Of a stretch of DNA of 64,000 nucleotides, positions 35,941 through 46,639 are shown piece after piece (the stretch's first letter is position 1; every line of letters starts with the position of its first letter). The stretch comes from Alnus glutinosa (Eukaryota; Streptophyta; Magnoliopsida; Fagales; Betulaceae): the NCBI RefSeq assembly GCF_958979055.1, contig NC_084892.1, positions 5,473,501-5,537,500 of the forward strand. The letters are read 5' to 3'. A program made the position numbers and the translations under genes. The notes beneath the pieces are model-generated. The model saw nothing but the letters and a program-made list of their open reading frames with translations. It was not told the DNA's origin and did not search any database.

Positions 35941-36823
35941 TTATTAAGCTATCAACTAATTGTTTTTAATTTTCTTGGAAACAGTTAGATTAGGGGTGTA
36001 CAAGCGGTTATAACCAGCGGTTATTAGCTAAAACCGCAACCGCTAACCGCCTAGCGGTTATTTTCATTTTACCAACCGCAACCGCTAACCGCCTTGGCGG
36101 AGGCGGTTATTTTTATAACCGGCGGTTAGCGGTTATAACTGGCGGTTTGAAACCGCTTTCGAATTCCGGTTTTGGGCCGGGTTTAGACCGGTTTTGGGTC
36201 GGGTTAAAATCAATTTTGGGCTATATTTACACCTGTTTTGTGCCAGGTTTACACCTGTTTTGGGCCATTTTTTGTACAGATTTTTTGGGCCTTTTTTTGT
36301 GCATATTTTTTGGGCCATTTTTTGTACAGATTTTTCAAGAAAAAAATTTAATACTTTTTGGGCCTTTTGTCCTTTGTTACAAAATTACTAATCCAAACAT
36401 ATTCTAAATCCAAAACCAAACAAATCCAAATAATCAAATACTCAAAGACATTACAAATCCAAAATAACCAAATTCAAAAGCAAAAAATTACAAATCCAAA
36501 TAACCACATAGGCACATACTCTAAATTCTAAAACCAAACAAATCCAAATAAACAAAACAAATACTCCAAGACATTACAAATCCAAAATAACCACATAGGC
36601 ACATACTCCAAATTCTAAAACCAAACAAATCCAAATAAACAAATAGTCCAAGACATTACAAATCCAAAATTCAAAAATTACAAATCCACATAGTCACCGT
36701 CCAAGGATGCTTCGTTCCTTGATTGAGCGCAATCTACAAAAGAAGAAGCTTTAGTTAATTGAAAAGTAACTAAGTAAGTTTCAAAAATAATAATTGTACA
36801 AATGAAAAGTTACAACTAATTTA

Positions 36824-36948
36824 CAAACATTTACCTTCTTCATCAAAGCTTTCCACAAATTCCTCCAACTCCCGAATGTCAATTGGAGTATTCCTTATCC
36901 AATTTTGTGTGCAAACCAACGCCTCAACGGTAAGTGGAGACAATGAGA
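36824..36948 (-). pseudogene. hAT transposase C-terminal dimerisation domain relic
   Basis: The minus strand reads SLSPLTVEALVCTQNWIR followed by an acidic ELEEFVESFDEE tail, matching the well-known end of the hAT C-terminal dimerisation region (S-P-x-T-V-E-A-L-x-C-x-Q-x-W-x-R). A TTTAG splice acceptor precedes it at about 36949. No other transposase part is recognisable in the element. Confidence 0.75.
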
Positions 36949-38029
36949 AACTAAAGAGATTACTGTAATGTGTATATTTGAATATAAAAACTACAAATTC
37001 AATTTCAAATATACACATTTATCAATCAATTGAAACAAGAGATTTCTTTTTGGTTCTCAATCATAAATAACAGATAATACCATAAATCTAAACAACCATC
37101 CAGAACTTTAATCCATTCGCAATCGTTTACAAAATTCATTATTTACATATAACACCAGCAGTGGCAGATGTGAAATTAATTGTGTATTATTATTATCTCT
37201 ACTATTACTGCATAATTAAGTCCATCTTTCCCATGTAAATGTAATGGGAGGTGAAAGTAGTTGGTTGGAAGGGCAAATAAGCTCAAGCCCACACGCTACC
37301 TCCCATTCCAACATTCAAATCCCAGCAACTCTAACAGTCAAAAGTAAAACAACTATTAATTTTTCTCTTCTTCTAATTTTTATGAACCACCCTTGATCAC
37401 TAGAGATCGAATCAAACATGTTAAATGTGAAAGATGGACTTACATCTGCTTAGATTCGATTTCTTAGGTTTACAAATTTTAGTTCACTTACATATTTGTG
37501 TGGACTACTCAAACAAATACTAAAATCCACCAAAATTAATTCACAGGTAGATAATGGCCTGTGATTGTTTGTGCAAGAGACAGGCTATCAAATACTGAAA
37601 CAGTGATGGGCTGGCTATAAGAAACAGAAACAGAAAAAACTAAATAGACAAAAATAGATGCTCGTAACCCAATTGAAAGAAATAGAAAAAACTAAATAGA
37701 CAAAAATGATAATAATAAAGAGATGAACATCTAGTATAATATGCTCAATGGAAAAGAGAAACTCCCAAGCTGATAGACAACAGAGTTAAACAACTAATTA
37801 TAGCACTGACATTGAAAAATTCAGGCATTCTGATGTCACATTTTGACCATTCAAGATTTAGACTACATAATTTCCTCTATCTTGTCAGATTCCAGTAGAG
37901 TTGCTATATACAGTTTTTTTTTTTAATCATTAAATTAAATCTACAAATATATTTATTCACAACAAAAGGAAAAAGGACTATCTAGTATCTACCAAAACTG
38001 AGAGAAACTTACAGTGTAGTGGCGGCGGA

Positions 38030-38215
38030 GACGACCGGAAGCGGAGACGAGCGGCGGCTGAGACGAGCGGCGGCTGAGACGAGAGGGCAGAGACGAGAGA
38101 GACGAGAGGGCAGAGGGCAGAGACGAGAGGGCAGAGACGAGAGAGACGAGAGGGCAGAGGGCAGAGACGAGAGAGACGAGAGGGCAGAGACGAGAGAGAT
38201 GAGAGGGCAGACTGC
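38030..38215. repeat. GA-rich minisatellite GAGACGAGAGGGCAGA
   Basis: Irregular tandem copies of GAGACGAGAG and GGGCAGA words. They give a charged RDERDERAE-like open frame that is only a by-product of the repeat. Confidence 0.8.
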
Positions 38216-38328
38216 AGAGAAGCAGAAACGGCGTCGGCGAGGGAAAATGAAATGGAAAGTTGGAAACCTAAACCTAAACCTCAGAAAATATGGTTTATAT
38301 ATATTACCAAAACGACGCCTCTCAGGTC

Positions 38329-38374
<46 letters not shown>

Positions 38375-38655
38375 TATATATATATATATAAGCGGTTAGC
38401 GGTTATTTATAACCGCTTTTAAAACCCTATAACCGCTAACCGCCTCCGCTAGGTGGTTAGCGGTTATTTATAACCGCTTTTAAAAGCGGTTAGCGGTTAT
38501 AAGCGGTTAGCGGTTAGCGGTTTTAAAGCGGTTATAACCGCCCCGTTTGAACACCCCTAAGTTAGATAGTTTTGTTTGATGTAGAAGCTATTGATAAATC
38601 GACTTTGAAAGCATAGTATCGACTTTTTTCATACTTCTTCAACAGATAACTACGA

Positions 38656-39395
38656 ATATGTTATTTTTTTAAGCCGGTTCTAGACTTTATCCTTAAGAAA
38701 ACAGATCTAAGAGGAGGGGGAGCAGATATGCTCTTTCCTCCTCTCCCCTTCCCTTTCTACTCTCTGCTTCTACCCTTCCCCTCTCATTCTGGTTTTTTCT
38801 TTTGTTAATTTGTAGATGTTTTCCGACCAGATCAGCAATTTTGACATCTCCGCTATGCATCCGTCCATCTACTTTCATGTTGTGCCGTTCATCTCCTCTC
38901 TGGTCGCTGTTGCTGTTCGCTAGTTGTGTTTTTGCTTTGAATAAGATTTTTATTCTCTTTAGATCTACCCTCTGGACGATCTATGAGATAAATGTTAGTC
39001 AGGTGTGAAGGTTTATCTCTTACAACCTAGATAGTTCGGTGTGAGGAGTTATCTTTCACGGCCGGTTTAAATAAATTTTTAGGATATTTGACTACCCTTG
39101 TCTTAGATCTACACTGCTCAGAGCAGATCTACTTTTTAACTATTTTTATAAATGGGTGAGCGGAAGATGAAAGTCATAGATAACACTTTATTGTAAGAAT
39201 TTTGTTTATATCTATAACTATTTGTAATATTATAGCATGCGACTATGATTTTGTAAAGATTTATACTTTATGATGTAAGAGTTTTATGCGCGTGATTTTT
39301 GATCAATGAAATATTTAAATCTTTTGCTTAAAAAAAAAAAGAAAAAAAAAAAGAAAAAAAAAAAGAAAAGAAAAAGAAACCCTACAAATCTATTG
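38656..39395 (+). mobile_element. Retroposon with A-rich tail (unclassified)
   Basis: An insertion ending in repeated AAAAAAAAAAG tail units (about 39330-39380). The flanks CTACGAATATGTT (38651) and CTACAAATCTATT (about 39388) look like a diverged target duplication; the sister site at about 9970 is uninterrupted (CCACGAGTCTGTTG). It lacks coding domains, with a CT-rich start and a GATCAATGAAATATTT stretch before the tail. It may be a LINE or a processed transcript with its middle lost, or a SINE-like element; I cannot decide. Confidence 0.55.
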
Positions 39396-39399
39396 AAAT

Positions 39400-40568
39400 A
39401 ATCAGCAGCGGATGGCAGAGGCGTACACCACCATCTACAGAATATAAAACAAACTTTGACTTTTTTGTTTTTCGTTTTTTTAAAAAGTCAACATGAACCA
39501 AACGACGTTGCAACTTGCAACTTTCAACCATTAATTATTTAATTTCACAGCACGGTCGTCATTATTGCAACCAAACATTTTCAGCTGTTCGCCACTATTA
39601 ATTTTATACATGTTCATAATTTATCTCAAAAAACTTTAATTAATTGATAAAAAATTATTAATATTTTTAACTATTTAATTAATATTGATATAAAATATTA
39701 AATTGTCTTAATAACAAATGAAAATTTGAAGTTCTAAGGAATAGAAAAGGAGCAATTGCTGAAATAAACAAAAATATATTTTTTCATTCGAATTGAGAAT
39801 TAGCCGTATGAATTTGAAACAACACCTTCCATCTAATAGTCTAAGTTCTTGAGGTGTTGTGTGTATGATGGGTATCACCAATCCAAAAAATTTGGTAATT
39901 TCCATGCTCACTTGAAGCGATTTGAACTATGACTAAATCATTGGGAAATTAACACTCATATAGAGGAATAAGAGTAATGCTAAAAACTACATTTTTATCT
40001 TTCAATTATCCTATAATGTTGAGGTGGCAGTCTTAACTAATACGTCATCATTCTAGGATAAAAATATAATTTTTAGCATTACTCATCTAAAAAAATAAAC
40101 TACTACATTTTTTTTTTTTTTTCCTACTCAAATCAAGAGAAGAGAAAAGAGGAAAACATAAGCAATAAAAATAAAGGGTGGGCAACCATAACAAAAGCTC
40201 CTAAACAACCAAAAAACAGTGCAAGAAGACCTAAAATTATTGGGTTGCCGAAACATTTGTTGACTGACGAAGGCTCAAATCTCATTCACACAAATAATAT
40301 TAAAAGAGGAAAGCCCAACTCTCTTTCCAGCAGGCCTTGTTTATAACCCAAAAAAATTAAAGGTCACGTTAGAGGAGGTATAAAAAAACGGCTGAGAATT
40401 TGCTTTTGAAAAGCATGATCGATAAACACCAAGAATAAGCCCAGCTCTCTTGCCAACAATTTATGCTTGTCGCCTATTCCAAAACCAGGATTGAGTATTA
40501 GAATGACAAGGAAAATGTTTTCCGAGGTTTATGGGAAGATTGTCCAAAAAAACACCAAAGGGCAATAT
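39400..40568. repeat. 5'-flank block copy 6 and spacer piece
   Basis: 39405-39960 matches the flank block. From 40085 to about 40568 it follows spacer copy 2 (10687-11030) apart from a 170-base insertion at about 40239-40408 between GACCTAAAATT and TTTGCTTTTGAAAAGC. No gene. Confidence 0.6.
39972..40084. mobile_element. Short hairpin MITE, family 1, copy 2
   Basis: Starts GAGTAATGCTAAAAACTAC and ends TTTTTAGCATTACTC, the same element at the same position of the unit as 10561-10684. It was therefore inserted before the units duplicated. Confidence 0.75.
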
Positions 40569-40582
40569 ATATATATATGAGT

Positions 40583-40965
40583 AATGATGATTTTAACACA
40601 ATTCTTACACAACTCTAACTAATTTTTTTTTTTTTTTATCAGAGTCCAATTAGAACTTTGACATCAATTCTAGATCTCGATTAGAACTCTGACAGCAGTT
40701 CTAATTGGACTCTGATCTTTTATTAGACTTCTAATCTGATATCTTCTTAAACTTTTGATCTGATCATTCTTCTTATCTGATTGGACCATAAGTCCCATCC
40801 TAATTCTACCAGAGATAGGACTACTGATCAAACTATACTTGGGCTAATTAGAGTCATATCCCAATTTACTGAGATAACTGATACCTGATTTCCCTGAAGT
40901 AGTTGCTAAATGTCTATCTCCTCCTTGGATCGGGTTGAGTGAAATTTATCCCCAACATATATATA
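40583..40965. mobile_element. Insertion with an internal hairpin, class unknown
   Basis: Absent from the sister spacers and bounded on both sides by TATATATATAT. At 40641-40718 the words CAGAGTCCAATTAGAACT and GTTCTAATTGGACTCTG form an inverted repeat. It begins GAGTAATGATGATTTTAACAC, reminiscent of the MITE ends at 52605. Function and class unknown. Confidence 0.4.
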
Positions 40966-40969
40966 TATT

Positions 40970-41417
40970 CCAATTAAGCATTAGCAGTATGAATTTGAAA
41001 CCACACCTTCCATGGCATCTAATAGTCTAAGTTCTTGAGTTTTTGAGATGTTGTGTGTATAATGGGGCATCACCAATCCAAAAAATTTGGTAATTTCCAT
41101 GCTTACTTGAAGAAGTTTGGGTTTAAGAGAGTTCAAAGCTTTGAGGTGGACTAAGCTACAAAGGGTAATGTGATTGAGGGCGTTGGGGACAGAGCCATTA
41201 TGAACAGCAAGATTTTGTGGAGTGCCAAAGATGGTCAAGGGAGATGGAGGCAAAGAGTTGGGGGTGGTGATGAGAGGATGATTCAGTTTTGAGAATGTTT
41301 TTGATCCAATTAGTGATAGATAAAACCTTCTAACTCAAGGGTATCTATGGCACATACCTTGCTGGATAATGCCCTGAATTTGAGAGAGAATACTTTCAAA
41401 TGAGAAATGTTTTGTTT
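40970..41417 (-). mobile_element. LINE-like coding remnant, copy 4
   Basis: Same remnant as 15958-16300 (minus strand NLAVHNGSVPNALNHI and HLKALNSLKPK), continuous with its flank until it is cut at 41417 by the Pack-MULE-like element. Confidence 0.5.
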
Positions 41418-42056
41418 CTGGGATAACTTCAATTCGGTCGGGGCAGAAAGTGAGGTTTTTTTGCCTGCCAATGATAATTTGACACGTAAGCCTGAAACAA
41501 AAAAAAAAAAAAAAATCAAATAGATGCAATACACCCGATTTTTTTACCGTCTGCTACAGCCTACAAGCACGAATTCTTCTCATATTCTCTCCTCGACTCC
41601 TCATATTCTTCAGGGTCTGAGACGAACGCTGCCGCCGCCGGAAAGCCGCCGCCCACGCTGCGACTTCTAAGAAAATCCCGCACCGGTAACTCTTCGTCTA
41701 TTTCCTCTGTCTGTGTTCTCTCTCTCTCTGATTTTCTCTCTGTCTTTCTCCGTCTCTTTTTCTGTCGGGGTCCTCTCTCTCAGTCTGTCTTGTTCAACCA
41801 CAACATGGTGATGGTCGTGAAAATTGTGAAAATGGGTTCCATTTATGTCCAACTAGATTATTATTTGGGTTTTATTGGTGATAGTTGGATTTTTTTTTAT
41901 TTTTTTTATTTTTTTGTATTTTCTATTAATTCATTCTTCGGTCTTGATTCAAGTGTAAAGCAATTATTTCATAAGTTTTTGTATATTCCAACGGAAACAA
42001 AACTGCATTAACACACACAAGGTGTATGATAAAATGCCTCAACCAATCTGCCGAAT
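41418..42056. repeat. Left inverted-repeat arm of the Pack-MULE-like element
   Basis: Pairs with 44235-44918 on the opposite strand, best at 41840-42056. The middle contains a GC-rich CCGCCGCC stretch and CT-rich CTCTCTC sequence like a plant 5' leader. Confidence 0.65.
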
Positions 42057-42068
42057 TACTGATTGCAG

Positions 42069-42344
42069 GGAAATCAAGACCAATGGAGAATCACCGAGGC
42101 GATACTGGATCACTCTCTCAGGATTTTTTCTGAAAAGAATGTGAAAGTCGAAACCAAAGCAATTCTTGGTGTTCCAAAATAGAAGATTTGTGAATTTGTT
42201 GAGAATTTGCAGGCCTATTTGCTTGTGAGGGGGTCCTGTGCTTTTGGTCCTATTAAAAGGATGTTTTTGGGAAGTGTAAGTAACTATTGCACCAACCATG
42301 TGCAATGCCCAGTGATCGTAATCAAGGGCAAGGGGACTGCCTGA
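42069..42344 (+). pseudogene. Universal stress protein (USP) C-terminal fragment
   Basis: After a TTGCAG splice-acceptor-like sequence, 92 codons read as the C-terminal half of a plant USP-A domain protein: ITEAILDHSLRIFSEKNVKV, then KICEFVENLQAYLLVRGS, then FGPIKRMFLGSVSNYC and CPVIVIKGKG, ending at a TGA in the place expected for the family. The G-S-x-x-F-G-P-x-x-R-x-x-x-G-S-V-S nucleotide-binding signature is preserved. Codon 38 is TAG (42180-42182), so it is broken. The upstream exons are not within the element; the sequence after the stop to about 42640 looks like the original 3' untranslated region. Confidence 0.85.
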
Positions 42345-42764
42345 TTAGCTAAGATAGCTTACCTTTTGCACATGTTGTCGGTTTGTGCTAATGCTAATAG
42401 GGCTCCAAGATCATGTTGTAATTTGGGAGTGCATTTGAGATTTGTGACCAAGTTTTAAGTGCCAAGTTGTTGTATTCAGGGCTGCTGCTTGACCAGCTAT
42501 GTTGTATTATCACTCTCCCGGATCCTTTTCAAGCTGTTTTGAAGTAGAAATTTGAGTATGGTGCATTATCTTATGTTTTCTGTTGTTGTAAATCGAAGTT
42601 GTACTTGTGTTCTTATTTTTGTTGTATCAAACATATAGCTTAATGCTATTCAGTGGTCTAAGGAATAGACAAGAGAATTTGTTAAATTATATGCGTATTC
42701 TCTTCCTTTATAAACCACCATAATTTGCTCGATCGTACTGATTTTTATGATAACTGCTTCTTGC

Positions 42765-43050
42765 TTTAATTACTCAAGTTCCCTAAGCATTGAGGGATTT
42801 CTCCAGACAAATCATTATTTGCATGAGAGAAGACATAATCAATTTTGGCTCAATAACAACACGTAATGAACTCAAACATTGCATTGAACTTGGAAAGTTG
42901 CCATATATATTGTTGTTTGCTAAGTCCAACACAGATAACAACTTCAAATCCTCCAATTGAGGAGGGAGTTTCCCAGACAAGTAGTTGTCTCTCAAATTAA
43001 GAACTCTCAATTTCTGTAGCATTTCAATAGAATGAGGAATACTGCCTGTA
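42765..43050 (-). pseudogene. LRR receptor-like protein fragment
   Basis: On the minus strand the frame reads TGSIPHSIEMLQKLRVLNL, DNYLSGKLPPQLEDLKLLSVL and ANNNIYGNFPSSM, which are plant-type extracellular LRRs (LxxLxLxxNxLSGxIP). Near the end a shift in frame leads to NNDLSGEIPQCLGNLS, continuing the repeats, so this is a decayed fragment of an LRR receptor-like protein or kinase gene. Extracellular LRRs of this type differ from the cytoplasmic LRRs of the CNL array, so it was not derived from them. Confidence 0.8.
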
Positions 43051-43725
43051 ATAGAAATTCTGTATCATAAATTCTGTTTAAAAAAAAAAAAAAAAAAAAA
43101 TTGGCTACTTTCACATTGTTTGTTAGATTATAATCAATTTCTGTGCTAATTTCCAACTTAGCCATGGCAAGAAATTGTTTAGAGGATAACTTCTGCAAGC
43201 CTATAAATATTCTAGTATTGCTTCCAGTGTCTTGAAAGTGATACTTAGAATTCACAAGCTGATCCACCAAAATCTTGAAAGTGATACTCAACTCCCCCCA
43301 AAGAAAAAAGAAACAAAAACAAAAAAGAAACACCAAAATCAATAAGACTTCACAAGCTGATCCACCAATTTACTGACATACATATATATACATTTAAACA
43401 ACAAAAAATAAAAGAAAAAAGAAGCTATTTTCAGGATGATGGGGAGCTATACAACAACACCTTCATCCTTGGAAGTCGAAAAATGTCCACTAGTTTGAGC
43501 TCCTCAGAAGTAAAAAAAAAAAAAAAAAACAATAATCTCAACACAAATTACACTAACAGAAGCCTACCAAAAATACAGAACAGTGTATATTACAGAAGTA
43601 ATCGACAATTTTACAGAAAGTTTGTGATCGACATTCCTCTGCTACCGAAGGCGATGTAACTCCTCAAATGATCAAGCTGCTCAGCTTGTATAGTAAACAA
43701 GTGCTTGTCATCGTCTCCAATGGAT

Positions 43726-44048
43726 TTATAGAATGACTCCCAGTATATATAAAGAGATCAGAACCTTAAACTGCATTTCTAGTTTCAGCCCATAAGAAGC
43801 ACGCAAAACTACATCATCAACCACAGGACCACAGTATACACCATCTCTTGTCTGGATTGTTGTATAGCTGAGAAATCTAATTGGAGTTGCACTTGTTTTT
43901 GCCTTGAATGTCACAGAGAATTTCTTGGCTGAGCCAGTGCCATTGCTTGCCAACGAAAAATTCTGGGAAGTTGATCCTGTTTGAGCCCCAACTATGAAAT
44001 CTCCCACACAAGTGTCATTAGCATCTCCCAATGTGAATTCCAAACACC
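43726..44048 (-). pseudogene. DUF642 cell-wall protein, last-exon fragment
   Basis: After a GCAG acceptor-like site at about 44049 the minus strand encodes about 105 residues: EFTLGDANDTCVGDFIVGAQ, later KFSVTFKAKTSATPIRFLSY and CGPVVDDVVLRASYG, ending in a hydrophobic tail. LGDA-x-D-x-C and CGPV-x-DDV are signatures of the second galactose-binding-like domain of plant DUF642 proteins, which are secreted and often wall-associated; the hydrophobic C-terminus suits a GPI signal. Only this exon plus some intron and 3' untranslated sequence is present. The piece itself is open. Confidence 0.85.
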
Positions 44049-44234
44049 TGCTTTACGTGAGTGCAAGACTCAGCATAAGACTTTCTTACTCAAAATCAGT
44101 AATTGCACAAGAATTTTTCTACATCTAAAGTTGTAATTAGAAGAGAGCAACATACACGAGAACCCAAGATACCTGAAAGTTTACAATAATAAGGAGACAC
44201 ATCTCAATAGAAGGCCAACATGACAGATCTTATA

Positions 44235-44918
44235 GTTCGGCAGATTGGTTGAGGCATTTCATCATACACCTTGTGTGCGATTTGTATTTTTGTTTCCTTT
44301 AAATTATACAAAAACTTATGAAAGAATTACTTTACACTTGAATCAGGACCGAAGAATGAATTAATAGAAGGAAAAAAAACCAAAACAAAAAATCCAACTA
44401 TCACCAATAAAACCCAAATAATCTAGATAATTGGGTGTTTTGATTCTGGGCAACGTTTGTAGCAGACGTTGAAGAGAATCGGGCCTGGGCAACGTTAGTA
44501 GCAGACGTTGAAGAAAATCGGGTGTTTTGATTCTACTGGTGGAGGAGCAGCGCTTGAACCGTCAGAGTAGCAGCGTTCGATGGAGTTGGGGTTCGGCCTG
44601 GCCGTCGGTGGCGAGGTCCAGTCCGGTCGGTGGCGATGGCGATGGCGTCCGGCCCAGTCGATGGCGGCGGATTTCCGGTCTGGGCAGTGCCACGGTGGGG
44701 CTGCGGATTTGGGGCGGTGATGGTGCTCTTCCGGTTGGGGGAGTTTTTCTTCAGGCTGAAGCAAGGAAAAAATGGGGAGTTGTGAGAGTGATCCGGTACA
44801 TCAGCAGCATTTCATTTTTTTGTTTTTAGCTGATGCGTCGATTGCTTATTGGTGGGCAAAAAAGCAATGGTTTCTACCATGACCGGACAGAAGACGCACT
44901 CGTTTTCTATCTGTTTGA
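44235..44918. repeat. Right inverted-repeat arm of the Pack-MULE-like element
   Basis: Complementary to the left arm. It includes a short tandem duplication of GCAACGTT.GTAGCAGACGTT (44451-44513) and a GC-rich stretch at 44550-44720; the open frames there are accidental. Confidence 0.6.
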
Positions 44919-46639
44919 AAGAATTGGATAATTGGATTGGATGGCCCGGCCCACTTTTGAAATGAGGGCTTTGTTATTGTCCCACATGAAACAAATACCA
45001 AGCCCTCCAAGGGAGGTGGGAAGGCAAATGGATTTCCAGAATTTAAGGTTGGGGTTTTGCTTTTTGTTTTTTTCAAAACTTCACAAAAAATTATCGAACA
45101 TGTAATTCAAAGATTTGCAGGTGTTTTTGGGAGCTACTACAGTTTTAATAAGGGTTGTGCGGCCAGATGGATTGACGGTACAAGTTAGTATAGTCAAAAC
45201 AATCATGAGATATGTTTATAATTGGCAGTTTGAAAACCGTTTTTAATGCCGGTTGTAGGCTCTTTTTTATTTTTTATTTCAAAAAATATAATACTTTTTG
45301 CACCTTTTGAACCAGTTTTCACTAATACAAATCCATAATATTAGTACAAAATTAACAAATCTAAATACAAATCCAAAAATATCTATTAAAAAAAAAATCT
45401 AAAATATTACAAATTCAAATAACCAAATACAAATCCAAATCCAAAACATTAGTAATCCAAATTCAAATCCAAATAACTAAATACAAATTCAAAACATTAT
45501 AAATCTAAATACAAATCCAAATAAAAACATTAGTATATTATAATTCGAAAGTCAATCCAAAAGTCAAAAACACCAACATAATTAAGAATGGATGTTGATA
45601 ACTTGATGACAACGGATCTACGGCACAACATGAAGCCAAATCAGCACCCCTACAAATACAAATCATGAACTCAAATAATATGTAAAATATAATGACAAAT
45701 ATATTCTAAATTTGTAAGTAAAATATGATGCCAATTCAAAAAGCAATAACCATCATTACTAACAAACTTCTAAAGGAAAGATGCTTCGGTTCTTGATTGA
45801 GCGTTATTTATAATAGAAAAAGCTTTAGATAATTGAAAGTAAGTTTCATAAATAATAATTGCACATATGAAACAGCGTCATTTTGGTATTTAAAATACCA
45901 AAACAACGACAGCTGGCCCTGGTAACTAGTAAACATAATTTTAATTTTATATATATATAAGGATAGACAGTTAGCGGTTATTTGTAACATCCTTTAAAAG
46001 TGATTATGCGATTAGCGGTTAGTAGTTACGGAGCGATTATAACCGCTCTGTTTGTACAAGCCTATACATGTTACCAATTTGTTTCCTTACATTTCTTAAT
46101 CAGAAATACATCAACAAATGTCTATTCATTTAAATAAACTTAATAAGAATTACAACGGCAACAATTTATTTAGTTAAATTACATCTCTTAATTTAAATTA
46201 CAATAACAGAAATATTTATAAGTTAACTAAGCAACATATACCTTTAAACTTTGTTTACATGCAGGCTTTCATTGTCAGCATCTTCCATTCAACTATTGTC
46301 CTGTCCCTAGACATATAAATCTAATATGAGAAAAAAAAAAAAAAAATTGTGATTACAAAAGAAAAGTTAATAAATATAACATAAAAAGTTTTTGATAAAC
46401 TTGGAAATATTATATATATGTTCCACACAAAATATATAATTTCTCCATGCTTTAGGAGCTAGCGGAATACCTGCACTTAGAGAGAAAGTATAACCTATGA
46501 AATAATAGGATTAATTTGTCCAAAAAGGTTTTTCTTTTCTTTTTCATTTTAGTTTACATCAGATTAGAATTAATAAGGTAAAAATTATTTCGTAGTATGG
46601 ATTTTACACGCCTCCACTGGACAAATATTGGGGTTTGAA
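44919..46639. repeat. CNL 3'-flank block, copy 4, interrupted
   Basis: 44919-45205 and 46066-46639 are colinear with 6400-6680 and 6725-7340; the part between is a hAT-like relic. No gene. Confidence 0.6.
45205..46065. mobile_element. Degenerate relative of the 35991-38559 hAT element
   Basis: It carries the same AGCGGTTAGTAG / GGCAGTTTGAAAACCG subterminal words, the same CAAATCCAAATAAC repeats and an end reading ACCGCTCTGTTTGTACAAGCCTA. It lies exactly where the 3'-flank block is interrupted relative to CNL1 and CNL2. The left terminus is lost or too diverged to define. Confidence 0.6.

Larger units (their letters stand above)
35991..38559 (-). mobile_element. hAT-family DNA transposon, internally degraded
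   Basis: A 2569-base element with ends TAGGGGTGTACAAG and, reversed, TAGGGGTGTTCAAA, flanked by a perfect eight-base duplication AGTTAGAT (35983-35990 and 38560-38567), diagnostic of hAT. The subterminal regions hold many AACCGC/GCGGTT words in both orientations, the usual transposase-binding arrangement. The interior has ATCCAAATAACC-type repeats (36400-36690), one recognisable transposase exon relic on the minus strand, and a GA-rich minisatellite. It cannot encode a whole transposase, so it is a deletion derivative. It interrupts the spacer between CNL3 and CNL4. Confidence 0.9.
41418..44918. mobile_element. Pack-MULE-like element carrying three host-gene fragments
   Basis: A 3.5 kb insertion flanked by long, diverged inverted repeats: left 41418-42056, right 44235-44918. 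Matches include AGATTATTTGGGTTTTATTG, TTCATTCTTCGGTC.TGATTC, and ATGCCTCAACCAATCTGCCG, present once on each strand; at the outer ends GGTC..GG.AGAAA and TTTTTTGCC..CCAAT also match in reverse. Between the arms lie pieces of a universal stress protein gene, an LRR receptor-like gene and a DUF642 gene in mixed orientation. Capture of unrelated gene pieces between long TIRs is the hallmark of Pack-MULEs. No transposase is seen. About 240 bases of the host unit are missing at the insertion site, so no target duplication could be read. Confidence 0.65.

Noticed and set aside
38019-38399. Charged 126-residue frame (RDERDER repeats)
   Set aside because: It is the translation of a GA-rich minisatellite followed by poly(T) and TA runs inside the hAT element.
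44495-44829. Frames of 89 and 100 residues in the right arm of the Pack-MULE-like element
   Set aside because: GC-rich inverted-repeat DNA gives open frames on both strands by composition; no domain is visible.
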